Below are positions 1 through 9,219 of a stretch of DNA of 64,000 bases, piece by piece (the stretch's first letter is position 1; the number at the start of each line of letters is the position of its first letter). Under the pieces are notes generated by a model. The model was not told where the DNA came from. It ran no database searches and worked only from the letters and a program-made list of their open reading frames with translations. The DNA is from Gambelia wislizenii (lineage: Eukaryota > Chordata > Lepidosauria > Squamata > Crotaphytidae). The stretch is from positions 111,691,116 to 111,755,115 of the forward strand of contig JAUMIR010000005.1 in assembly GCA_030847615.1 (NCBI GenBank), read 5' to 3'. Made by a program: the position numbers and the translations under genes.

Positions 1-805
1 CTACTCTTCTTGTCACCCAGCAAAGTACACTTTACCCAGCAAAGACTTGGAGACAGTAAAGCCTATATACTCTCATCATGAGCCAGTTCATATTAAGGGT
101 ATCAGATCTGAAGTGCTTAAATTGAGGGCACCTTCCCCCACAATACAATCAGCTACTTTAAAACTTTTGAAATTTGGATACACTGATCATGTGTGCAAAA
201 TGTCAAATTAAGCTCACTGTAGCATTTTAAGAATCAATTCAGCTAAAAATTAATCTGGCTTCTGCATAGAGCAAGCTCTGAAAAATTGATTTCCATGGTC
301 TTGCACAGAGTTGATGTCAGACACAATTTTTGCTAACCCGGCTTCTGAGACAGAAAAGCCAGTAAAAGACTCAAGGACCCGATTTCTTCCCCCATCCACC
401 CACAACTACCCCACCCACACTATGAGCTCAGTGTCAGCATTATCAGTTTCTGTTTTAATTAATATTTACTGTGAAGAAATTGAAAACAGACTGGAAAAAT
501 GGGGGATGGAGCCAGACTGATTACAACATATAACTGCTTGTCTTACACTCCCAACACTGCCAGCAGGTTGGGGATTCAGCAAGCATGTGTTGATACTCAC
601 AAGGGAGTAGGTGTGGAATTCAGCTATCACTGTAAGTTAGAGTCATTCCAGATACATTCATAGAACAAGGGGAGGGGGGAAGCTACATTCCCAAAGCCAG
701 CTGCTGCTAGTGTATACTTTTAATATGAAAACTTCCTAGATTATTTCATCTCCAGACAAAATCTGCAATTTGTGCAGGGTAAATACACATTCTTGGTTTG
801 CCTGA
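1..805. other. No recognisable feature
   Basis: AT-rich sequence with only short, unrelated reading frames on either strand. I see no repeat family, exon-like frame or RNA gene that I can support. Confidence 0.5.
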
Positions 806-1050
806 TGTCACTTGTGTGTGTATGTGCCTTCAGGTCACCTGTTAACTGATTATGAGCCTATGAATTTCATAGGGTTTTATTAGGAAAGGAGTACTCAGAG
901 GTGGTTTTGCCAGTTCCTTCCTCTGAAATATAGCCTACAGCACCTAGTATCCATTGGCATTGCCCCATCCAAGTACTATCCAAAGCTGACCCTGCTTAGC
1001 TTCCACAATCAAATAGGATCTGGTGCCTTTAGGGTATTTAGGCCTATTAT
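806..1050 (-). mobile_element. 5S rRNA-derived SINE (5S-Sauria-like)
   Basis: Read on the minus strand, about 930-1045 matches the body of vertebrate 5S rRNA. The internal promoter-region word GAAGCTAAGCAGGGTC and the downstream GTACTTGGATGGG are recognisable with several substitutions. The part toward 806 (minus-strand 3' side) is the tail typical of Bov-B/RTE-mobilised SINEs, including CCTATGAAATTCATAGG and a GT-rich end. 5S heads joined to an RTE-like tail are known in squamates as 5S-Sauria SINEs. It is an old, diverged copy, not a functional 5S gene. Confidence 0.8.
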
Positions 1051-2815
1051 CACCTAAATGAACATCCCACTGTTTTTAAATTAATTCTGGCCATCCTCCC
1101 TTACTGACCCTTATGCCAGTATATCACTTCTCAACTCTCTAATGGTGACACTTTCCCCTTTCAAATCATGCCTTTCATGTCCACATCTTTTGTGAGGGCT
1201 TTTTTTTCCCAAACTCCTCAAGTTTTTATGCTCTAAACTTCAGTTATGTCTGAGGAATTCTAAACAGAGGGACACTGAAAGCCATATTGAATATGGGGGA
1301 ACTAAACTTCTGAATAAACCCATAGCATCAGCCAAAAGTGCGTGAGCAATAGCTCATATCCATTCCATGATCACATGGCACATTGAGCAATTAGTGTATT
1401 GGCCTGTTAATGAAGAAAAGTAGGTCAAATGCCCACTTGGCAATAAAGCTCGTGGGTGAACTTGGATTAATTTATTTTCATGGCCAAACCTACTGCATAG
1501 GATTACTGTTTTGTGTTGTGGTAAAATAAGGAAGCACCCTGTTCACTGACTTGACCTATTGATAGTGAGTCAAGGAAGTTATGGCATGTCCCCATTTTAT
1601 TATGTGTGCATGTTTCTATACTGATCTATCAATAAATAACTAGAGAAAAAGAGGGATGTAGAGCAGGAACAAAGTCCCAAGGAGCTTTGACTGTTCATTA
1701 TCAAGTCTCAAAAATCCCTTTATATTCACCATATTCCCTGCTACCCAATTCCTCTACCCCTAAGCCTATAAAGACTTACCTTTGGGAAAAAAGGGTGAAA
1801 AATCTACCTAATCCTTAGAAAAGGATTGAACAATTCAGGATGGGGGAGACGAGGCAGAAATATCAAGGACTATTAGCTAAGATAGCCAAAGGAAATGTTA
1901 TGGACATTCCATCCAGGGGGACAGTACATCCGTGAATACTAGCTTCTGGAGACAAAGGAGAAAGGCCATAACTTACTTGCAGAATATTGGTCTGGTAAGT
2001 GTTGCAAACAAAAATATGGTCCAGGTGTTCCTTTGGGGTGATGTACAAAGTTAGTTTGTGTATATTTACCATACTTTCAAAGAGCATTAAGATTACAGCA
2101 TGGTTCCATTTTAAAAATCAGTAATGGTAACATGGGGGAGGGAGACAGTAAATGTTTAGAAAACTGTAGCTTGACCCTTAGTAACTAGATCCTCAGAAGC
2201 AGCCACTCCTGTTAAATTGCATATACCCAGCAGTGCTCATTATTAAAAAGCACAGTACCAAGGTATTCATTAAAGTGTGAAATTACAGCAGCAGCTACAG
2301 GTAAAAAATTAATATAAAGATAGTCACAAAGGTGAGATCAGCACCAGCAGGTAACCTAGTGTATGAAGCTCTTCTCTTCTTTTCCCCACCCCAAGGTGGG
2401 GTGGGGAAAAGAAAAAGGGACTGCATGCATATATTCAGTGAAGAAAAGTCTCATAGTTCATCATTTTAACTAACCTGTCAGACTTGCCATTAAGAAGCTG
2501 AGTGGTTCCGATTGCTTTCTGTTATATCACCAATTAGGAGCATAGGGAGAAAAAAAAAACCTTGCACATTCTCTTCTCTCTAAAACAACTCTGAGTTCAG
2601 ATTGCCTTCCACAGCTAAAAGCATGCAAACAAGGTTCCTACCATGTTGAATTCCTATCGGCTTGTAATGTGTAATTCAATATACCCCATGTTTTCTTGAC
2701 ATCATTGTAGTATGTATATTCATATTCTCTACTAGTGGGTCAGTGAAACATATATAGGAATTATTTCAAGAGGTGGGTGGGAAAATATTCAAATAAATTC
2801 AAAGAATGTTAAAAA
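1051..2815. other. Unique AT-rich stretch without recognised genes
   Basis: No coding or mobile-element similarity was recognised, apart from a short hairpin listed separately at 2379-2411. Reading frames are at most about 75 codons and show no motif. Confidence 0.45.
2379..2411. repeat. Perfect short hairpin
   Basis: Arms CTTTTCCCCACCCC (2379-2392) and GGGGTGGGGAAAAG (2398-2411) are perfect reverse complements around a 5-nt loop. No role can be assigned. Confidence 0.7.
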
Positions 2816-2819
2816 TGTG

Positions 2820-3330
2820 TTTCTCAGATGTTGAGAAACCCTAATGAGAAGAATCTTCTACCAATGAGGTTCTTCACAGTTCAGGACTTCTTCTAACCAA
2901 AATTTGCATGTGGTTGTTTTGAACAGAAAATAATGCTTTCTGCACAGGGAACAATATTTCCTTTGTAGAAAATAATATTTCTGTTTTGTGATGAGAAAAT
3001 GATGTTTGCTGTGGGAAAAATGCTGTAGTTTGGGACTATTACTGCATAAAATTCTCACATGGTTGTATTATACAGAAAAAAAAGAGAAATATGATTTCCT
3101 ATGCAGAAACATTGCATCCCCTAGTGGATACCAAAGGCCCACTTACTTTTTTTTTTTCTATGACAAAACACAATATACAAATTTTGCACAGAATAAGTCC
3201 TGAACTGCAAATAATTTTCCAAAAATTATATATGCAGTTTTCAAAGACTTTCTCACAGTGGAAAAAAAATGCTAAAATAACTTAACACTTCCTTTGTGAA
3301 GAAAATTAGCAAAGAATTACAACTGTAATC
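2820..3330 (+). repeat. Unclassified ~500-bp dispersed repeat, copy 1
   Basis: This segment aligns by eye with 40231-40790 and 49100-49600. Shared landmarks, in order, are ACCCTAATGAGAAGAATC (CCTGATGAGAAGAAT and similar in the others), CAGTTCAGGACTT, a middle of loosely tandem 20-25-bp GAAA...TTTC units, TTTTGCACAGAATAAGTCCT, and an end near GAAGAATTAC. I see no reading frame, TIR or tRNA-like head, so the class is unknown. Confidence 0.65.
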
Positions 3331-3345
3331 AGGGCATGGGATTAA

Positions 3346-3860
3346 ACAGAATAACAGAATCATAGACTTCTTGAGTTGGAAGAAACACCAAGGGTCATTT
3401 ATTCCAAACCCCTGCCAATGCAGGATTCCACAGCTAAAGCACTTTTATACAATGCCCTTGTTTAAAAACCAACAGTGAATGAAAGCCCACCACCTACAGA
3501 CATAGTCTGTTTGACTGACAAAGAGCTCTTATCATCAGGAAGTTCTCCTTAATGTTATATCGACAACACCTTTCTTGCAATTTGATTCCACTGATTAAGG
3601 TCCTAACTTCTGGAGCTTCAGAAAACAAGCTTACTCTGTTTTCTATATGGTGGTTCTTTAAATATTTAGAGATAGCTATCAGATCATCTCTCCAGACTAA
3701 ATATGTCCAACTTTCTCAATCATTTCCCAAGGGGTGTGGCTTGACATTTTTTAAAAAACTGTTGGACCAAAATTACAATGGTCCAGGTGAGGTCTAACAA
3801 AGATGTTAGTATAGTACTTTTATTTCCCTTAATATGGACACGGTTTATGCAGTCTAGAAC
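3346..3860 (-). mobile_element. CR1 LINE 3' end, diverged
   Basis: The minus strand ends in the CR1-type 3' terminus (AGAATCATAG on the plus strand at about 3356). The preceding ~450 bp parallel the ORF2 C-terminal and 3' UTR part of the other CR1 copies, such as the plus-strand words CAGAAAACAAGCTTACTCTG and AAATATTTAGAGATAGCTATCA. The frame is broken by many changes, so this is the oldest-looking CR1 in the window. Confidence 0.8.
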
Positions 3861-5119
3861 TGCAACCATCCAACAGTCTAGAATTGCAACAGTTCAACAA
3901 AAGGGCATAGCCCCCCCCCACCAAGTCAGGCTGCTAAAGAACATGTCTGAAACCCTGGAGAGCCAATGTTACTCAGGTAGAGAGTCCATACAGAGCTAGA
4001 TAGATCAACAATTTTACTTGATATATGGTAGATTTCCAATTAGACATAAGGGAGGGAAGGATACAGAACCACCATTGTGGGCTAAATTCCATGTTTTTAA
4101 TTTGTACTACATTTTACTAATGTATGCCTTCTTGTATATATATATTTTCAATTGGCTAAATCATTTGAGTGCATATTTTTGAAATGTGTGCACTTCTGAT
4201 GTACATTGTTTAAAATGTACATATGATTTTGCATTCACTTTACATTGAATAGGATTGCTGAGGCAAAATTTGTTCCTTTCTATTGATAATTTCAGGACGT
4301 GCAAAAAGGGTACCTGAGATGTGAATCCAATGAATATATTCCCTGTCCCTAATGAACACTCACTATGGCTTGAACTTAGTACAAAGGAACACAGGATAAA
4401 GTACACTTCATAACAGGTAAAGACTAAGAAAAATGAAAGATATCCCAGTGTTTACTAATTTGCCAACATGTAACTACAGCTCTAGAGCAGTTCCATAGAC
4501 TTCACTGGAAATAATCAATCTGAACACTTGCCCACTGAAATGAATAAATAAAGAACCATCATCTGAGACAAAACAAAAAACAAAACAAAACAAAAACCCA
4601 AGCTTGTGCCATCTTCTCTAATTAGCCATTCCATGAAGAAGCAGCTTTCAGAGCAAATTAAGTACACAAGAGGCTGTTCAGCGTTTGATACAACCACAGA
4701 GGAATGGCAGCAGTGTAGGTGAGAGACGAATGTTGCTTAGTTTTCTGTACATCAATTTGAGCCTCTTAGTGCATTGTGCCATTCTGGAGTAAACATCTCT
4801 AAATAATTTCTTTGCAATATATGTAATGAGGTTGATTAATTTAAATGGTAACATTCAATTTTTCTATAGTTAGATATTCTGATCTAAATACACACACACA
4901 CACATACATATATACAGTATATGCTATATGTAATGTGTGTGTCTGTGTATTTAGACCAGAATGTCAGACTGCAGAAAAATTGAATGTCTATACACACACA
5001 CACGTGTGTGTGTGTGTCCTCCCCATAGATCTAACCTTAACTAGAACTTCTTAGGTTCTTAGTGAAGTTTCTCCTCCATTTGTATTAACTATTGAAGCTT
5101 CTGCTTAATCATTTCCACA
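3861..5119. other. No recognised gene; CA/GT microsatellites
   Basis: AT-rich sequence without recognised coding content. Around 4890-5018 there are (CA)n, (GT)n and a fused (AC)n(GT)n run (about 4992-5018) that can fold on itself. A polyC run lies near 3911. Confidence 0.5.
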
Positions 5120-5449
5120 TCTCTATATATAATTCTGTTGAGTATGTTGCCATTTACAGTGTGCTGATTGGCCACTTGAGAAACATTCCAAACCAATCAT
5201 AATGCTCTGTTGGCTGGCCAATCAGCACACTGGGAGCAACCAAACAATGAAGGACACAATGAGCCATTTTATGCCTGCCCTGAAGGACCTGCTGATACAG
5301 TAGGAAAGTATGGTGTTGATAATAGATGGATTAATATTAATTTATAACCATAAATTAACCAGGGGGTCACATCAGCACCACACCACCACTGTTGCCTCAA
5401 ACATTGCCCACTGAGCTATAAGAGTATATGTTATGCTGGGTATAGCTAG
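5120..5449 (+). mobile_element. Nonautonomous Helitron-like element
   Basis: It begins TCTCTATATATAA directly after an A (5119). It ends GGGTATAGCTAG directly before a T (5450). A/T flanks, a 5' TC and a 3' CTAG (CTRR) are the Helitron hallmarks. Near its head an inverted pair, GTGTGCTGATTGGCCA at about 5160 and TGGCCAATCAGCACAC at about 5214, can form a hairpin. Heads of the same type recur at 55524, 58075 and about 58550, and an end of the same type lies on the minus strand at 58044. There is no Rep/helicase frame. Confidence 0.55.
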
Positions 5450-5947
5450 TTTTAATGAGTATCTTGCTATCTTTTTACTCCACCCAATGCCCTGCATTAT
5501 GCTTTGCAGTTTGAAAAGAAATGGTGGGGGCTGATGTTTCATGTGCATGTATGTATGTGCCTTTCATTTAGTATGCATCAAAATAATCCTATGGCGAGAG
5601 ACCAGTACATACATCTGGGTAGGCTGTGCTAAATAATAGTATTTACATGTAATTACTGTATAAGTCAAGGTAATGTTGAAGAGAGAGAGAGAGAGAACAC
5701 AAACCAGAAGTGCAGAAAAATACAGTGAACAATTCCACTCAACTTCTTTGCAAAGGCATTTCTAACGTAGTTACTTATAATGAGACAACCATCTACAACA
5801 GATGCACAGGGCAAAACCAAATAAACATAAGGCACTGTAGATCCCGCTGAATTTGGGGTATTCTCATATCATGTTAAGCCACAATTTGTCTATATCAACC
5901 ATAGTCTGAGCTTCAGACACAAATTGCATAGCAGATGACCAGACAAA
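5450..5947. other. No recognised feature; short GA run
   Basis: Unique-looking AT-rich sequence with a (GA)n run at about 5681-5696. Confidence 0.45.
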
Positions 5948-6143
5948 GGACTTTATTAGACCAGTCAAATATGGCATCATAAGGATGCTTCATGATCACG
6001 AAATGGCACACATACCACATGATATTGCCTTTTCATGATCATGTACTGTCAAAAAGCAGTACTTTTTTATTGACAGCCCAAACTGTCAATAGATCATCCA
6101 TAGTGATTTATCACCAGCATTTTAATCTGTGTACCACTGTAAT

Positions 6144-6293
6144 AATAATAAATTATAATAATAAATTTTTATTTTTAACCCACCCCTCTACTCGGCAACC
6201 GGGGTGGCTTACAGCAAGATTAAAACAACATCAGGTTAAAACAGTCCTTCCCCATCCTACTCTCCCACCCCTTAAAACAAAGATAAAATACAA

Positions 6294-6324
<31 letters not shown>

Positions 6325-7826
6325 AAGCAACGACGGCGAGGGGGTGGGTAGCAATCAGTCCACTTGAACCGGGAAGTTATTCCGGGAAGGCCTGCCGGAA
6401 GAGATCTGTCTTTAGCGCTTTCTTGAAGCTATCATGAGTAGCGATAAGACGGATCTCATCCGGCAGGCCATTCCAAAGTCTGGGAGCCGTAGAAGAGAAG
6501 GCCCTCTGGGAGGTCTGCGACAGCCTAGTTTTCATAGGCTGCAGCAGGTTCCTCCCAGAGGACCGAAGTGTGCGGGGAGGATCATATGGGATGAGGCGGT
6601 TCCGGAGATAAGATGGACCCAAGCCATGTAGGGCTTTAAAGGTTAAAACCAACACCTTGTACTGTGCCCGGAAACTAATCGGCAGCCAGTGGAGAGATTT
6701 AAGCACAGGTGTTATATGCTGTCTCCTAGATGTACCCGTAATTAAACTGGCTGCCATATTTTGTACCAGTTGAAGTTTCTGGGTTAGGCACAAGGGTAGC
6801 CCCATGTAGAGTGCATTACAGTAATCCAAACGTGAGGTTACCAAAGCATGTACCACAGTTTCCAGATCCCTTGTATCCAGGTAAGGGCGCAGTTGGCGTA
6901 TCAGCCGAAGCTGATAACAGGCACTTCTGGCCGTCGCATTCACCTGACTAGTCATGTGAAGCGACGAATCCAGGAGTACCCCCAAACTGCAAACACAATC
7001 CTTAGAGGAGAGTGTGAGTCCATCCAGGACTGGAAGTTGTATTCCCAGACCTGGTTTCGGGCCTGTGACTGTCAGTACCTCCGTTTTGTCTGGATTTAGT
7101 CTCAATCTGTTTTTCCTCATCCAATCCATTACCGCTCTAAGACAGTCATTGAGAGGAGAGACACTGTCTGAAGTCTGAGCCAATGGTCTGGTCATGGAGA
7201 AATATATCTGAGTGTCATCAGTGTACTGATGACACCGAGCTCCATGCCTCCGGATGATCTCTCCCAGCGGCTTCGTATAAATGTTGAATAGCATCGGGGA
7301 CAGAATGGCACCCTGAGGGATGCCACAATTAAGCTCAATTCTGGAAGAGCAGCTGTCCCTGAGCCTCACCCTCTGGGATCTGCCCGAGAGAAAGGAATGG
7401 AACCATCGCAGAGCAGTGCCTCCGATTCCTAACTCTCTCAGGCGGTCCAAGAGGATGGAATGATCTATAGTGTCAAAGGCTGCTGAGAGGTCCAAGAGCA
7501 CCAGCAGGGTCACATTACCCCTGTCGATGCTCAGGCGGAGGTCATCGGTTAGAGCGACCATGTCAGTCTCTACTCCATATCCTGTCCTGAAGCCGGTTTG
7601 AAATGGATCAAGATAATCAGTTTCATCCAAGATGGCTTGGAGTTGGGAAGCAACTGCCCTCTCGATCACCTTGCTTAAAAAAGGTAGCAAGGACACTGGT
7701 CTGTAATTGTTCTTGTCCAGGGGGTCCAGGGAGGATTTTTTCAGGAGTGGCTTAACCGCCGCCTCCTTTAAACAAGATGGTACGATACCTTCCCTGAAGG
7801 ATGCATTGATTGTGTCCTGTAGGAAT
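6144..7826 (-). mobile_element. L2-like LINE, 5'-truncated
   Basis: The insertion runs on the minus strand from about 7826 (5' truncation inside the region before the reverse transcriptase fingers) to a 3' UTR ending in AATAATAA-type sequence at 6144. It interrupts the M1 element. The uninterrupted M1 copy at 19209 reads straight across the junction, so both ends can be placed to within a few bases. The 3' UTR includes an (AATA)n run at 6289-6326. The open reverse transcriptase frame suggests a fairly recent insertion. Confidence 0.9.
6289..6326. repeat. (AATA)n microsatellite
   Basis: Nine or so AATA units inside the LINE 3' UTR. Confidence 0.9.
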
Positions 7827-7882
7827 ACACGTGAATGAAGCATTAATGGGCAAAGACGTCCAGGTGAGATCACAACAGCCAC
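6377..7882 (-). CDS. L2-like reverse transcriptase ORF2 fragment (501 aa, open)
   Basis: This is the reverse transcriptase part of a non-LTR retrotransposon, which copies its RNA at a nicked target. Visible motifs are YRPVSLLPFLSKVIER (60-75), the catalytic-aspartate block LDLSAAFDTIDHSILL (130-145, D131 and D137), GIPQGAILSPMLFN (187-200) and QYTDD (219-223). The last should be YADD, so one residue of the catalytic box has changed while both aspartates remain. The C-terminal LINE domain follows (PRLWNGLPDE near the end) and closes at QAFPE. The endonuclease domain is missing through 5' truncation. The first ~19 residues are encoded by the flanking M1 DNA element, not by the LINE, so the ATG at 7882 is fortuitous. 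No stop or frameshift is seen, but expression is not implied. Confidence 0.9.
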   Translation of the reverse strand: MAVVISPGRLCPLMLHSRVFLQDTINASFREGIVPSCLKEAAVKPLLKKSSLDPLDKNNYRPVSLLPFLSKVIERAVASQLQAILDETDYLDPFQTGFRTGYGVETDMVALTDDLRLSIDRGNVTLLVLLDLSAAFDTIDHSILLDRLRELGIGGTALRWFHSFLSGRSQRVRLRDSCSSRIELNCGIPQGAILSPMLFNIYTKPLGEIIRRHGARCHQYTDDTQIYFSMTRPLAQTSDSVSPLNDCLRAVMDWMRKNRLRLNPDKTEVLTVTGPKPGLGIQLPVLDGLTLSSKDCVCSLGVLLDSSLHMTSQVNATARSACYQLRLIRQLRPYLDTRDLETVVHALVTSRLDYCNALYMGLPLCLTQKLQLVQNMAASLITGTSRRQHITPVLKSLHWLPISFRAQYKVLVLTFKALHGLGPSYLRNRLIPYDPPRTLRSSGRNLLQPMKTRLSQTSQRAFSSTAPRLWNGLPDEIRLIATHDSFKKALKTDLFRQAFPE

Positions 7883-8196
7883 GTAGGGGACACTCTTTTT
7901 ATGCCCCCCCTGTGTACCTGGAACTTTTAAAGTGTGTTTTTGTGGTTCCCTGAACTTTTTGTATCTTTGTTTTTTTCTTTAATTTCCTGTGCTAGCATCT
8001 TCTCGCGAGATTCAGTGAGATTACAACCCCGGAAGTAAATGGAGATTCATTTGTGCTCTGTTATTGCTGGAGAAGCCTCATGGATGCTGCTCAAGGTGAG
8101 TATGGTAGGGGGGTTCTTTTGCTGGCATAAAAACATCATAGTTTATGCTGGCAATAGGCCTTTAAGGGGGTGGTGGCATGATAAAGTCTAAACTGA

Positions 8197-8525
8197 GGAC
8201 TTTTTCGGACAAGTAAAATGCAACGGAAGCAACCTCGCCACGTTGCAAGACTGCTGCGCTGCAGGGCATCCCTTTCGGATGACGCCCGTCCCTGCCGGTA
8301 CTGTTGCGGTACCACAGGGACATTTGAGTGTAATATTTTGGTGATTTTTACTCACGATCAACTTTCGTGAGTAAAAATCGCCAAAATATTACACTCAAAT
8401 GTCCCTGCAGTACCACAACAGTACTGGCAGGAACGGGCATCATCCGAAAGGGACGCCCTGCTGCGCAGCAGTCTTGCAACGTGGCAAGGCTGCTTCCGTT
8501 GCATTTTACTTGTTCGAAAAAGTCC
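8197..8525. mobile_element. Fold-back MITE (family F1), TGA duplication
   Basis: The whole 329 bp is one long inverted repeat centred at about 8361. It begins GGACTTTTTCGGACAAGT and ends with the reverse complement of nearly the same sequence. Arms match at most positions, including the apex where GTGAGTAAAAATC faces GATTTTTACTCAC. TGA at 8194-8196 is repeated at 8526-8528, indicating a 3-bp target duplication. It has no reading frame of its own. It inserted a few bases beyond the end of the M1 element. Confidence 0.85.
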
Positions 8526-8669
8526 TGAGACTTCCACCTCCTCATTTCTAGTTTCTTTCGCTTCTACCCCTTTCTCAGCTCCTATCTCAGGCTGGATAAT
8601 TAGGTGGGGGTGTATTAGGAACAGGCAATCTAGAAGGCATGGGAAGAAAATGAATAGAACTTTCTCTTA

Positions 8670-9219
8670 GGAGATTTTCACATGGGCTATATATCCCGTG
8701 GCAGGAACAGAACAGGGTCGGGAAAGGTTTTCCCTTTTGGACAACAAAGACTCTTTTCTGTCCTGCATCCATCCTGCTCCCATGACTGTTCTGGAACAAT
8801 GTAATCACAATTTTTCATCGTGAATAGACCTCCCCTTCTGTCGCTATCACGCACTCACGGGTGTGCGGACAGGTTCCGAAAGGTAAGTGGCACCCTTTAT
8901 TTTACCCTCCCTGTTTTGATTGTGTGATTTAAAGTGTGTTTTTGTGCTTGGTGAACTGATTTTATGTTTTGGGGAGTTGTATTTTTTAAATTTACTGCCC
9001 GGCCATTATCATGCAATACCATGATAACGTTTCAGACGGCCGGTCGTAAAAGCAGCCTTACGACGGCTGCATTTATGGCCGGCCAACAAGGGGAGGGGAT
9101 CCCGTCCCTGCCACGGAATTAAGGTATGTGTGTGAAAGATTTACATTATTCCGTGGCAGGAACGGGAGAGGAGGTGGTGGGGCAGTAATGGGGTATTTTA
9201 TCCCCGTGTGAAAATCTCC
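8670..9219 (+). mobile_element. 550-bp MITE (family M2), TTA duplication, copy 1
   Basis: TIRs are GGAGATTTTCACA (8670) and TGTGAAAATCTCC (ending 9219). TTA flanks both sides (8667-8669, 9220-9222). Subterminal matches extend the inverted repeat: CCCGTGGCAGGAACAGAAC on the left and, on the minus strand, CCCGTTCCTGCCACGG on the right. The interior holds GGCCGGTCGTAAAAGCAGCC, which is also present in the other two copies. It has no transposase frame. A 3-bp TWA duplication fits PIF/Harbinger-type transposition, but the superfamily is inferred. Confidence 0.85.

Larger units (their letters stand above)
5948..8189 (+). mobile_element. Nonautonomous TIR DNA element (family M1), split by a LINE
   Basis: TIRs read GGACTTTATTAGACC at the left end and AGACTTTATCATGCC (minus strand) at the right. 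AAA flanks both ends (5945-5947 and 8190-8192), which is compatible with a 3-bp target duplication. The element proper is 5948-6143 plus 7827-8189, about 560 bp. The middle is an L2-like LINE. A second, uninterrupted copy lies at 19209-19777. It has no transposase frame. The core around 7925-7990 (CTTTTAAAGTGTGTTTTTGT) is shared with family M2 at 8670. Confidence 0.75.

Noticed and set aside
930..1045. Possible 5S rRNA gene on the minus strand
   Set aside because: It has too many changes and is fused to a SINE tail, so it is a retroposed derivative.
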